From positions 1 to 64,000 of the forward strand of contig DAOUJJ010000009.1 in assembly GCA_034422835.1 (NCBI GenBank): 64,000 nucleotides of DNA. The letters are read 5' to 3'. A model generated the notes under the pieces. That model worked only from the letters and a program-made list of their open reading frames with translations. It had not been told where the DNA came from and made no database searches. Made by a program: the position numbers and the translations under genes. This stretch comes from VXMO01 sp034422835 (GTDB lineage Bacteria > Chloroflexota > Dehalococcoidia > UBA6926). Below, in pieces: positions 1 through 6,978 of this stretch (the stretch's first letter is position 1; each line of letters begins with the position of its first letter).

Positions 1-294
1 AGGAGGGCGCTCCCCACATGGGGCGCATCGGTGCCAAAAACCTTCGGTTTCCCGGCCAGGAAACCACGACGGGTCACTCGTGGCCACGGGTGATCAGTGA
101 CGGTGGGCTGACGGGAGCCAAACTCGGACGGGCGGCAGTCGCGGCGCAGCGAGTACCGTCCGGCGCAAGATTTGCAGCCTTGCACGAACACCCGGAGACC
201 GGAGCGCGGCCTAAACGGTGGCCGACGCGATGGAACAAAGCTCCCACTGCGCCGAACCGAACGTCCCACAACCGACCGAAGGCCAGGCACCGAT

Positions 295-399
295 GCGCCC
301 CACCAAGAACCCCCCCCCCCCCCAAACGAAGCAAACCAAACCGAAAGGAGAACCCAAAGAACACCCCGAAAAGAGAACCTCACCACCAACCAAACGAAA
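295..399. repeat. T-free A/C-rich low-complexity tract with poly-C runs
   Basis: Positions 295-379 contain no T on the + strand, and 295-399 contain only one. C14 at 310-323 lies inside the tract and C8 at 401-408 lies just after it. Read on the - strand, which is the aminopeptidase mRNA sense, the tract is G/T-rich with long G-runs. It could form G-quadruplex-like structure, or it could be a slippage-prone spacer. Confidence 0.6.
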
Positions 400-416
400 T
401 CCCCCCCCAGTTCGTA

Positions 417-473
417 CTTCGACAAGCTCAGCACAAACGCCCACCAACCCCGTTCGCCCTGAGCCTGTCGAAG
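417..473. repeat. REP-like inverted repeat, two arms
   Basis: The arms at 417-439 and 451-473 are imperfect reverse complements of 23 nt around an 11-nt loop. The right arm, with about 28 nt including flanks, recurs exactly at 40100-40127. This is the widespread dispersed palindrome whose shadow translation reads RPEPVEG. In the aminopeptidase mRNA it would form a strong hairpin soon after the stop codon. Confidence 0.75.
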
Positions 474-491
474 GGTGAGCGGGGGCGGGCG

Positions 492-3080
492 CTACCCCAG
501 CCACTCTGCGAGTTCGTCCCGGTTTCGCTCCAGCCACAGCCGGTTGAGTTCTATGCGTTCCAACGACTGTTGGATGGCTCTTGTCGCGGACGGGGTTGGA
601 TGCTCGTCGAAGAATGAGCGCACGTCCTGCGCCGCCTCCTCGGTCGTGAATCCGCCCGTGATGGACACGAGCCGCATGATGGCGAATCCGCCGCCCGCGT
701 AGCGGCGCTCGATCTCCGGCCAATTGTTCTTCATGAACTCCCACGTCAGGTTCAGGCCCCGGATGTTGCCGCCCACGCCCATCAGGATGCGCGGCGCGTC
801 CTGCACGCGTATCTGCTCCTGGTCGACGGACATCTCAAGCGAGCGTTGGAGGAGCTCCAGCTGGCTGAATTGCGTAAGCGCCATTTGCATGCGGACCTTC
901 TCCTCTTGCAGATCGAAGTCCCGCTCCAGCCGCTTCATGGTCTCGAACGTCTCGCTGTCGCCCTGCTCGGCGGCCAGGTTGTATGTCACGGCGCGCAGGT
1001 CAGGGCGCAGCGATGACTCATCCTCAAGGAAACGCGCGAATCGCGCCGCCGCCTCTGACAGCACGGCCTCATCACCGAAACCACCTGCCGCGCTCAGCGC
1101 CACCGCACGCAGCAGTGTTCGCAGGTGCGCCTCATTCTCCGGTTGTTCCCAGCCGACCTTGCCGGCGACGTTCCGTGTGAGCCCCCGGGCAAACTCCCGG
1201 TAGCGTTCCAGGTACGGCTCGTTGCGGGACAGCGCCTCGATTGCTCCAAGCTGCGATGCCATTGCGGCCCAGATGCTGTAGTCCTCGTCGTCCGCGTATG
1301 CCTGTGCAAGTTCAAGGTAGTTGCGCGCCGGGATATGGCGGGCGCGAGCCAGCGCGTACGTGTCCTCCAACAGCGTCAGGCGGTCGGGCGCGGACAGTTC
1401 GCCTGTCCGAACCGCCGCAATCAGCCGGTCAAGTTCATCCTGTTGGTAGCCGACGCGATAGAATCCCGTGCCGCCCGCGTTGACCTTGATCCAGCCGTCT
1501 CCCGATACCGCCGGAACATCGATTGTCTCTGAGCGGCCTGTGAACAGGGCTCTTGACTCAACATCGCTTCCCTGAGTTGTGATGCGCACCGGCACGTGCC
1601 AGAGCGTTTCGTCCTCGTTGGGCCCGGAATACAGGAAGCGCCGCTGTGTCAATGAGACGGCCGCGCCGGAGTCTCCGCGCGTCGTCTCCACCGTGACGAC
1701 AGGATAGCCAACCTGCTTGACCCAGGAGTCCATCATGCCCACGATGTCCTGCCCGGACGCGTCAGCCAGCGCGCGCCAGAGGTCCGCTCCTTCCGCGTTG
1801 GAATAGGCGAATGCGTTCATGTAGATGTCCAGGCCGCTGCGGAAGTCGTCCGGGCCGATGTGCTGCTCCAACATGCGAAGAATGGAGGCGCCCTTCTCAT
1901 AGCTGATCGCGTCGAATAGTTGGCTGACCTCGTTGGGGTTCCGCACCTCGGACTCGATCGGATGGGAGTTCTCCAGGCCGTCCAAACTCATGCCCGGTGC
2001 GACGTCCGTGGCGATGAACTGCGTCCAGATTGCCCAGTCAGGGAAGAGCGTGTCCGCCGCCTTGGCTGCCATCCACGAGGCGAAACTCTCGTTCAGCCAC
2101 AGGTCGTTCCACCACGCCATCGTCACGAGATCGCCGAACCACATATGCGCCATCTCATGCGCGATGATTTCAGCGATGCGCTGGCGCGTGCCGGGCGAGG
2201 AGCTTGCCGTATCGAAGAGGAGCACCACCTCGCGGTATGTCACCGCCCCCCAGTTCTCCATCGCGCCTGCCGCGAAGTCAGGCAGCGCAATGTGGTCCAG
2301 CTTATTCAGGGGGTATTCCACCCCGAAGTAATCGTTGTAGTAGTCCAGCAGGCGCACCGACGTTTCCAGCGCGAACCGGCCAAGCTCAGCCTGACCAACC
2401 GTTGCCCAGACGCGGTTGAGCGTGCCGTTGGCCGACCGTGCTTCGATATACTCCATCTCTCCCACGATGAATGCGAGCAGGTAGGTGGACATGATGGGCG
2501 TGGTGGGGAAGCTGACGCGCTGCCCGCCGCCGTCGACCGGCTCCGGCGCGGACTCCAGTGTGTTGGAGATCGCCGAGAACCCCTCAGGGATGGTCAGATC
2601 AACCTGGAACGTGGCCTTGATTGCCGGCTCATCCCAGCAGGGGAAACACCGCCGCGCGTCCGAGGCCTCGAACTGCGTCGCCGCCATCCGCCGATCAATT
2701 CCGTTTGTGTCACGGAATGTGCTCAGGTAGAAGCCGTGCAGTTGATCGTTCAGTATCCCCGTGAACGAAATCTCAAGGGTTCCCGCTCCGACGGGCAGCG
2801 GCTCGGCAAAGCTGATCGTGGCTGTCTCCTCATCCTCGTTGTAGGTGATGCCCGTCGATGCCGAGGTTTCGCCTCCGCGCGGTGTAAACGTCGCAGAGTG
2901 CAGATCAAGTTCGATGGCGTTCAGCACGACCTCGCTTGTGATTTCTGAAACGAGGATGTCAATCGACACGCCGCCTGTGAATGAGGCGTTGTCCAGGTCA
3001 GGCGTTAGCGTGAGGGCGTAGTGTGACGGCCTCACGGACCGGGGAAGCAGGGTGAACCGTTCATTCGTATTTGTCGTCAT
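492..3080 (-). CDS. pepN: M1-family zinc aminopeptidase (aminopeptidase N type)
   Basis: An 862-residue zinc metallopeptidase that removes N-terminal residues from peptides, normally in the cytoplasm or cell envelope. The substrate-anchoring GAMEN motif starts at residue 272. The zinc site is HEMAH at 308-312, with the third ligand in NE at 330-331. The N-terminal beta domain (about 10-200), catalytic domain (about 205-450) and C-terminal ERAP1-like helical domain (about 530-860) are all present, and the length is normal for the family. I see no signal peptide. The ATG start has GGAG about 5 nt upstream. It is the last gene of a - strand pair with the MFS transporter but probably has its own promoter at 3148-3176. 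It fits the use of peptides imported by the oligopeptide-binding protein elsewhere in the window. The exact substrate range cannot be read. Confidence 0.93.
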   Translation of the reverse strand: MTTNTNERFTLLPRSVRPSHYALTLTPDLDNASFTGGVSIDILVSEITSEVVLNAIELDLHSATFTPRGGETSASTGITYNEDEETATISFAEPLPVGAGTLEISFTGILNDQLHGFYLSTFRDTNGIDRRMAATQFEASDARRCFPCWDEPAIKATFQVDLTIPEGFSAISNTLESAPEPVDGGGQRVSFPTTPIMSTYLLAFIVGEMEYIEARSANGTLNRVWATVGQAELGRFALETSVRLLDYYNDYFGVEYPLNKLDHIALPDFAAGAMENWGAVTYREVVLLFDTASSSPGTRQRIAEIIAHEMAHMWFGDLVTMAWWNDLWLNESFASWMAAKAADTLFPDWAIWTQFIATDVAPGMSLDGLENSHPIESEVRNPNEVSQLFDAISYEKGASILRMLEQHIGPDDFRSGLDIYMNAFAYSNAEGADLWRALADASGQDIVGMMDSWVKQVGYPVVTVETTRGDSGAAVSLTQRRFLYSGPNEDETLWHVPVRITTQGSDVESRALFTGRSETIDVPAVSGDGWIKVNAGGTGFYRVGYQQDELDRLIAAVRTGELSAPDRLTLLEDTYALARARHIPARNYLELAQAYADDEDYSIWAAMASQLGAIEALSRNEPYLERYREFARGLTRNVAGKVGWEQPENEAHLRTLLRAVALSAAGGFGDEAVLSEAAARFARFLEDESSLRPDLRAVTYNLAAEQGDSETFETMKRLERDFDLQEEKVRMQMALTQFSQLELLQRSLEMSVDQEQIRVQDAPRILMGVGGNIRGLNLTWEFMKNNWPEIERRYAGGGFAIMRLVSITGGFTTEEAAQDVRSFFDEHPTPSATRAIQQSLERIELNRLWLERNRDELAEWLG

Positions 3081-3147
3081 TGCTCCGACTCTTCATGTGA
3101 TTGGCCGGAACGCTCCAAGCCGCTCCGACATGTCTGTGGTTGTTTCA

Positions 3148-3176
3148 AGAGTAGAATTGTCGCTATTTCTAGGCAA
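3148..3176 (-). promoter_or_regulatory. Candidate sigma-70 promoter for the M1 aminopeptidase
   Basis: On the - strand TTGCCT (3171-3176) and TACTCT (3148-3153) are separated by 17 nt. They lie in the gap between the MFS gene and the aminopeptidase, giving a leader of about 60 nt. The match is moderate and predicted by eye. Confidence 0.4.
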
Positions 3177-3196
3177 GCGGCAGGGCGTTCCTCCTC

Positions 3197-4507
3197 TCAT
3201 CGTTCGCCCCGGCGTGCCAGCACATCGGAAAGCGAGACGGGCTTGGCCAGCAGCATCGCGAGGGCGCTGAGGAGATAGAGCGCGGCGAAAAGGATGAATG
3301 CCGGCATATACGTATCGATCAGGTCGTACGAAAGTGTGCCGATGATTGGTCCGCCCGCCTGCACGATGACCTGGAATGGCGTCGTGAACCCCCGTATGGC
3401 CCCCTGGTGCCGCCTGCCGTAGTAATCCGCCCACACCAGATTCATCAGCATCGGCAGCGAACCGAACGACAGCCCATGCACGAGCGCGAAAACCAGCGCC
3501 GTCGGCACATCGTCCGTGACCATGAGCAGCGCAACACCGCCCGTCGCGAACGAGAATGCCAGCGCCATCACGAATCGAACGTGCATCCTTTCGGCAACAA
3601 ACCCGACGATCAGCGATCCCGTCGCGCCGATTAGTGACCACACCGTCAGGATCATCGCGGCCTGCGCTTCCGACATACCCTGGTCGGTCATGTACGGAAA
3701 GAGATTGAAATTGATGCCGCCGATGTTGAACGCGAGGGCGCTTGTCGCGAACAGGATCAGGAAAAAGGCGCGTGTGCGCAGCGCCTGTGACAGCGTGAAC
3801 GACGCCTCCTCACTGGCGGCATACGACTGTGGTGATCCACTATCGTCGCCGTCCTCATCTGCGGGACTGTCGCCGTCCGGTCGCAGCCCCATGTCCTCCG
3901 GCTGCCGCCGCAGGAACAGCGTGACCGGCAGGAGCGTCATCGCCCACACCAACCCTCCAAGCGCGATGGCCGCGCTCTGCCAGCCCGAACGCAGGACGAA
4001 AAAGGTCGCATAGGGCGGAAAGATCGCCTGGCCAAAGCGGATGCCCGTGATGGAGAACGACATGGCCCGACCACGCCGCCGAATGAACCATTTGGCCACC
4101 ACCACACCCGCGACGATGGACAGAAATCCCGTGTTCAGGGCGCGGTTCGTGACGATGACGGCGTAGAACTGCCAGATTTCTGAGATCTGGCTCAACGACA
4201 TCACCACCCCGCCCAGCAGCATGAATGCGATCAACGTCGGTATCCGTGGGCCGCGCCTGTCCAGGATGGGACCGATGAACGGGGCGATTCCGGCGCCGAC
4301 GATGCCGCCGATTCCGATTGCGGTTGAGAAGGTTGTGCGGCTCCAGCCGAAATCCCCGGTAATCGGCTTGACGAAGACACTGATGGCCGGGTTGTACTGT
4401 GCTGTCTGGGCGACCGAGACGATGAACATCGTCGCGACAATCACCCATCCGTAGTAGAAGCGCCGTCCCAAACGGGGCGGCGCGGGCGTTTTCGGCCTCG
4501 ATTCCAT
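3197..4507 (-). CDS. Major facilitator superfamily transporter
   Basis: A 436-residue polytopic inner-membrane carrier with about 12 hydrophobic segments. A motif-A-like GPILDRRGPR follows the second helix (about residues 78-87), and a charged Asp/Glu/Ser-rich central loop (about 210-235) separates the two six-helix halves. The pattern resembles monocarboxylate/oxalate-type MFS carriers (YYGWVIVA at the start of TM1), but the substrate cannot be assigned. The ATG has no Shine-Dalgarno sequence. A TAATCT hexamer stands exactly 6 nt before it, which suggests a leaderless transcript. The gene is divergent from the HicB-like gene at 4583, so the 75-bp gap carries both promoters. Confidence 0.88.
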   Translation of the reverse strand: MESRPKTPAPPRLGRRFYYGWVIVATMFIVSVAQTAQYNPAISVFVKPITGDFGWSRTTFSTAIGIGGIVGAGIAPFIGPILDRRGPRIPTLIAFMLLGGVVMSLSQISEIWQFYAVIVTNRALNTGFLSIVAGVVVAKWFIRRRGRAMSFSITGIRFGQAIFPPYATFFVLRSGWQSAAIALGGLVWAMTLLPVTLFLRRQPEDMGLRPDGDSPADEDGDDSGSPQSYAASEEASFTLSQALRTRAFFLILFATSALAFNIGGINFNLFPYMTDQGMSEAQAAMILTVWSLIGATGSLIVGFVAERMHVRFVMALAFSFATGGVALLMVTDDVPTALVFALVHGLSFGSLPMLMNLVWADYYGRRHQGAIRGFTTPFQVIVQAGGPIIGTLSYDLIDTYMPAFILFAALYLLSALAMLLAKPVSLSDVLARRGER

Positions 4508-4513
4508 GCATCC

Positions 4514-4519
4514 AGATTA
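4514..4519 (-). promoter_or_regulatory. -10 element placed for a leaderless MFS mRNA
   Basis: TAATCT on the - strand lies 6 nt before the ATG at 4507, so transcription should begin at or next to the start codon. No good -35 is visible. Confidence 0.4.
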
Positions 4520-4554
4520 GCCGCTTGCCTGCCGCAAAAGCGCAGTGTCCAGTC

Positions 4555-4576
4555 TCAATTGGCGGGATACAATTGA
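4555..4576. promoter_or_regulatory. Inverted repeat TCAATTG-8-CAATTGA in front of the HicB-like gene
   Basis: Perfect 7-bp arms (4555-4561, 4570-4576) with an 8-bp spacer overlap a -10-like TACAAT (4568-4573) just before the start. Antitoxin genes are commonly autorepressed at such sites, so this is a plausible operator. It could also act on the divergent MFS gene. Confidence 0.4.
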
Positions 4577-4582
4577 TTGGAA

Positions 4583-5101
4583 ATGTCGAACGCAACCTAC
4601 ACCGTCATCCTGGAGCCCGAACCCGAGGGCGGATACTCAGCGCATTGTCCCGCTCTGCCCGGCTGCGTCGCGCAGGGCGAAACTCAAGACGAGGCCATTG
4701 AGGCCATCAACGCCGCGATTCAGCAAGCGCTCTCTGCGTGGGCAGAAGACGACATGGCCCCGCCGGCGGATTCAGTCGACTATCTCGGCGATGAATTGTA
4801 TGAGATCCTTGCTGCTCGCGCGGATGACAATCTGCCGCTCACGTGCGAGACGGTCGAGGTCCAGGTTGACATTGGCGACCGGCAGCAGAGCGAGTTTGAA
4901 GAGGAGCGCCCGCCCGTTCTGGTCGCGCCGGGTGTTCCGGGCGTGGAGATGATCAAGCGGGGGGCGCTCAAGGCCCTCATCCGGCACTCCGGGATGACGC
5001 CGGAGGAGTTTGAGATTTTCGCTCGTACGGAGGCCCGCATCCTGGACCTGGGCACCGGCTTTCCACCTCTGACCGTAGCCGGTGACGGGGACGCCGAGTA
5101 A
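4583..5101 (+). CDS. HicB-family protein with a HicA-like C-terminal tail
   Basis: About 172 residues. The first 60 are a typical HicB/UPF0150 domain (YTVILEPEPEGGYSAHCP, then LPGC), the partial RNase-H-like fold of HicB antitoxins. The region 112-148 (numbered from the TTG), with MIKRGALKALIRHSGM and TPEEF, matches the C-terminal strand and helix of HicA toxins (typically ..kpGTLrsIlrqagLt.eEF). The catalytic GSH..H segment of HicA is absent, so no toxin activity is expected. Either an internal deletion fused antitoxin to toxin remnant, or the tail replaced the usual DNA-binding domain. No separate hicA is adjacent. ATG at 4583 is chosen; an in-frame TTG lies at 4577, and neither has a clear Shine-Dalgarno. 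The HicB assignment is firm; the tail homology is my reading of a short motif. Confidence 0.8.
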   Translation: MSNATYTVILEPEPEGGYSAHCPALPGCVAQGETQDEAIEAINAAIQQALSAWAEDDMAPPADSVDYLGDELYEILAARADDNLPLTCETVEVQVDIGDRQQSEFEEERPPVLVAPGVPGVEMIKRGALKALIRHSGMTPEEFEIFARTEARILDLGTGFPPLTVAGDGDAE

Positions 5102-5145
5102 GCCGATCTCGCACATTCTGCGTACTCGCCGATACCCTCATCAGA

Positions 5146-5175
5146 TTGACCTCTCAATTGACATGACGGTATAAT
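5146..5175 (+). promoter_or_regulatory. Strong sigma-70-type promoter of the pheS gene cluster
   Basis: TTGACC (5146-5151), an 18-nt spacer and a perfect TATAAT (5170-5175) form one of the best promoters in the window. The predicted start near 5182 gives a leader of about 70 nt before pheS. Confidence 0.7.
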
Positions 5176-5185
5176 CTCCGCTGTT

Positions 5186-5209
5186 GTCCGTCATGCGGCG
5201 GACGTTTTT
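5186..5209 (+). terminator. Hairpin with T-run in the pheS leader, possible attenuator
   Basis: GTCCG (5186-5190) pairs with CGGAC (5199-5203), followed by G and TTTTT (5205-5209), between the promoter and pheS. A short intrinsic-terminator-like structure here would suit attenuation. The 5-bp stem is weak and the leader is too short for a T-box. Confidence 0.35.
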
Positions 5210-5253
5210 GATACCAGTTTTCGAGTACGGACAGTCACAACTGCGCGGGGAAC

Positions 5254-6303
5254 ATGTCCACACTCACCGATGAACTAACGGACGTTGAGAGCAGCGCGCT
5301 CGCTGAACTTGAGCGCATCTCTGACAGGGATGCGCTGGAAGAATGGCGTGTGACGTGGCAGGGTCGGCGGCAGGGTCGCCTTCCGAAGCTGCTGGAGCAG
5401 CTCCCCACGCTCCCCATCAAGGACCGGCGTGAGGCCGGTCAACTCGCCAATCGTGTGCGCTCTGCTCTTGAGAATGCCTACGAAGAGCGCCGAGCCGTCC
5501 TGGAACACGCGAACGTGGCGCGGAGGCTGTCCGCCGAAGCCATTGACGTGACGCTGCCCGGACGAGGAGTCCCTTCCGGAGGGCTGCACCCCACGACGCA
5601 GACGATGCGTGAGATCATTGACGCGTTCAAGCCGATGGGGTTCCGCGTCGTCGAGGGCCCCGAGGTTGAGTGGGACTACTACAACTTTGAGGCGCTGAAC
5701 ATTCCGGCAGACCACCCGGCCCGCGATCAATGGGACACGCTGTGGCTGGACATCGAGGACGATGACGGCAAGCGTCCACTGCTCTTGCGGACGCACACGT
5801 CGCCGATGCAAGTGCGCATCATGGAATCGCAGCAGCCCCCCATCCGCGTACTTGTCCCGGGACGCGTGTTTCGACATGAAGCGACGGACGCTTCCCATGA
5901 ATCGGTCTTTTTCCAGGTTGAGGGCCTTGCCATTGACCGCGGCATCACGTTCGCGGATCTCAAGGGAACGTTGTACGCCTTCGCGCGCCGCATGTTCGGC
6001 TCTGAACGCCGCGTCCGCTTCCGCTGCGACTTTTTTCCGTTCGTGGAACCGGGTGTGGACATGGCTATTGACTGCTTCGCTTGCCACGACGGCTGCCGTA
6101 TCTGCAGCCAGACCGGCTGGATAGAGATCATGGGCGCCGGGATGGTGCATCCCGAGGTTCTGAGGCGAGTCGGCTACGACCCGGACGAGTACACGGGGTT
6201 CGCATTCGGCATGGGGCCGGAGCGCATTGCGATGCTGAGGCACGGCATCGACGATATACGGCATTTCTATGCAAACGATCTGAATTTTCTTGAGCAGTTC
6301 TAG
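5254..6303 (+). CDS. pheS: Phenylalanine--tRNA ligase alpha subunit
   Basis: A 349-residue cytoplasmic catalytic subunit of the (alpha-beta)2 phenylalanyl-tRNA synthetase, charging tRNA-Phe. The N-terminal coiled-coil region (about 1-90) is followed by the class II core: the motif around HPTTQTM, the HTSPMQVR loop, FRHEATDASHES, and motif 3 near the end (FGMGPERIAML). The length is typical. The ATG follows GGGGAAC, an adequate Shine-Dalgarno, and a leader with a possible attenuator. Unusually, two small genes separate it from pheT, but all lie on one strand with small gaps and are probably co-transcribed. Confidence 0.97.
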   Translation: MSTLTDELTDVESSALAELERISDRDALEEWRVTWQGRRQGRLPKLLEQLPTLPIKDRREAGQLANRVRSALENAYEERRAVLEHANVARRLSAEAIDVTLPGRGVPSGGLHPTTQTMREIIDAFKPMGFRVVEGPEVEWDYYNFEALNIPADHPARDQWDTLWLDIEDDDGKRPLLLRTHTSPMQVRIMESQQPPIRVLVPGRVFRHEATDASHESVFFQVEGLAIDRGITFADLKGTLYAFARRMFGSERRVRFRCDFFPFVEPGVDMAIDCFACHDGCRICSQTGWIEIMGAGMVHPEVLRRVGYDPDEYTGFAFGMGPERIAMLRHGIDDIRHFYANDLNFLEQF

Positions 6304-6363
6304 CTCGGTGGGAATAGCGCGAGGGATAGAGAGAGGGTTTCGAAAACCGGAAGGAGGATGGAG

Positions 6364-6609
6364 ATGACGGAGCGAGCCGAGAAGGTCATGGTGGATTTAT
6401 CGCTCTCTATTGAGGAGTTCGGCACGATTCTGGGCTGCCTGAGCGCGGCAGCAGAGCAGGCAATGGCGGGTGTAACGTACCTCGAACTTGCAGACAAACT
6501 GCGGGACGCGCAGCGTCAGATGCTCGGCCCGATGTCCGTCGGCGAAGGAATGAGCATCGTGAGGGAAATCCAGGATGTGGAGAAGGCCACTGTCGCACAG
6601 CTTCGCTAG
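6364..6609 (+). CDS. Small uncharacterised protein between pheS and pheT
   Basis: An 81-residue, probably helical, soluble protein with no motif I recognise and no cysteines suited to a metal site beyond one. An AAGGAGG at 6351-6357 sits 6 nt before ATG 6364. An ATG at 6358 directly abuts the Shine-Dalgarno, so 6364 is the better start. The strong ribosome-binding site and position in the phe cluster support a real gene. Its function is unknown, and co-transcription with pheS/pheT does not prove a role in translation. Confidence 0.65.
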   Translation: MTERAEKVMVDLSLSIEEFGTILGCLSAAAEQAMAGVTYLELADKLRDAQRQMLGPMSVGEGMSIVREIQDVEKATVAQLR

Positions 6610-6642
6610 CAATAGCTGCCGGGCGGTGGGCGCGCAAGCGGA

Positions 6643-6969
6643 ATGACGACGCGCGGCGCTCCCGTCCCCACCCAGCAGAATTGCCCAAGCTGCAATGCCC
6701 TCGTGTACTACGAGGGGTATAGCCAGTTGCCGTCGAATCTTGTGCCGCATCGCTTTCATTGCCATGCGTGCGGAAATGTGTACTTGGTGCGGTCGACCTC
6801 GAACAAGCCGCCGCGCTTTCGTCTCACCATGAGGCACATGGCAACGGGGCCAAGCGATCTGGTCACGGCGGAGGCTATCGCCGGACAGAGTCATGGTCTT
6901 GGAGCTGAGCAGGGAGAAGATTCGGGCGGCGAGCCTGAGACGCCCGACACAGGGGATCGAACGGAGTAA
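6643..6969 (+). CDS. Small zinc-ribbon-like protein between pheS and pheT
   Basis: 108 residues. CPSC near residue 14 and CHAC near residue 40 form a CxxC...CxxC pair of the kind that holds one zinc ion. The middle is basic (KPPRFRLTMRH) and the last 30 residues are acidic and probably disordered. Such ribbons occur in nucleic-acid-binding or protein-interaction proteins; no family is recognised. It ends 9 nt before pheT. The Shine-Dalgarno is weak. Confidence 0.65.
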   Translation: MTTRGAPVPTQQNCPSCNALVYYEGYSQLPSNLVPHRFHCHACGNVYLVRSTSNKPPRFRLTMRHMATGPSDLVTAEAIAGQSHGLGAEQGEDSGGEPETPDTGDRTE

Positions 6970-6978
6970 GACGACGCG

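Larger units (their letters stand above)
1..491. other. Gene-free stretch downstream of the M1 aminopeptidase
   Basis: No ORF here has a recognisable product; the short frames are low-complexity translations. The stretch holds an A/C-rich tract almost without T (295-399), runs of 14 and 8 cytosines (310-323, 401-408) and a REP-like inverted repeat (417-473). The repeat lies about 20 bases past the aminopeptidase stop and could end that transcript. Positions 1-290 show nothing I can assign. Confidence 0.6.

Noticed and set aside
1920..2948. 342-codon + strand ORF opposite the aminopeptidase
   Set aside because: Antisense to a clear M1 peptidase, no domain, no ribosome site.
3855..4595. 246-codon - strand ORF overlapping the MFS gene
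   Set aside because: Same-strand alternative frame inside the MFS gene, His/Arg-rich shadow.
5158..5175. TTGACA at 5158-5163 as the -35 of the pheS promoter
   Set aside because: It is only 6 nt from the TATAAT; TTGACC at 5146 has the correct 18-nt spacing.
5176..5253. T-box riboswitch before pheS
   Set aside because: The leader is about 70 nt, far too short for specifier and antiterminator domains.
5193..5275. Possible leader peptide for pheS
   Set aside because: It contains two Phe codons but has no Shine-Dalgarno and is not Phe-rich; kept only as a note on the leader hairpin.
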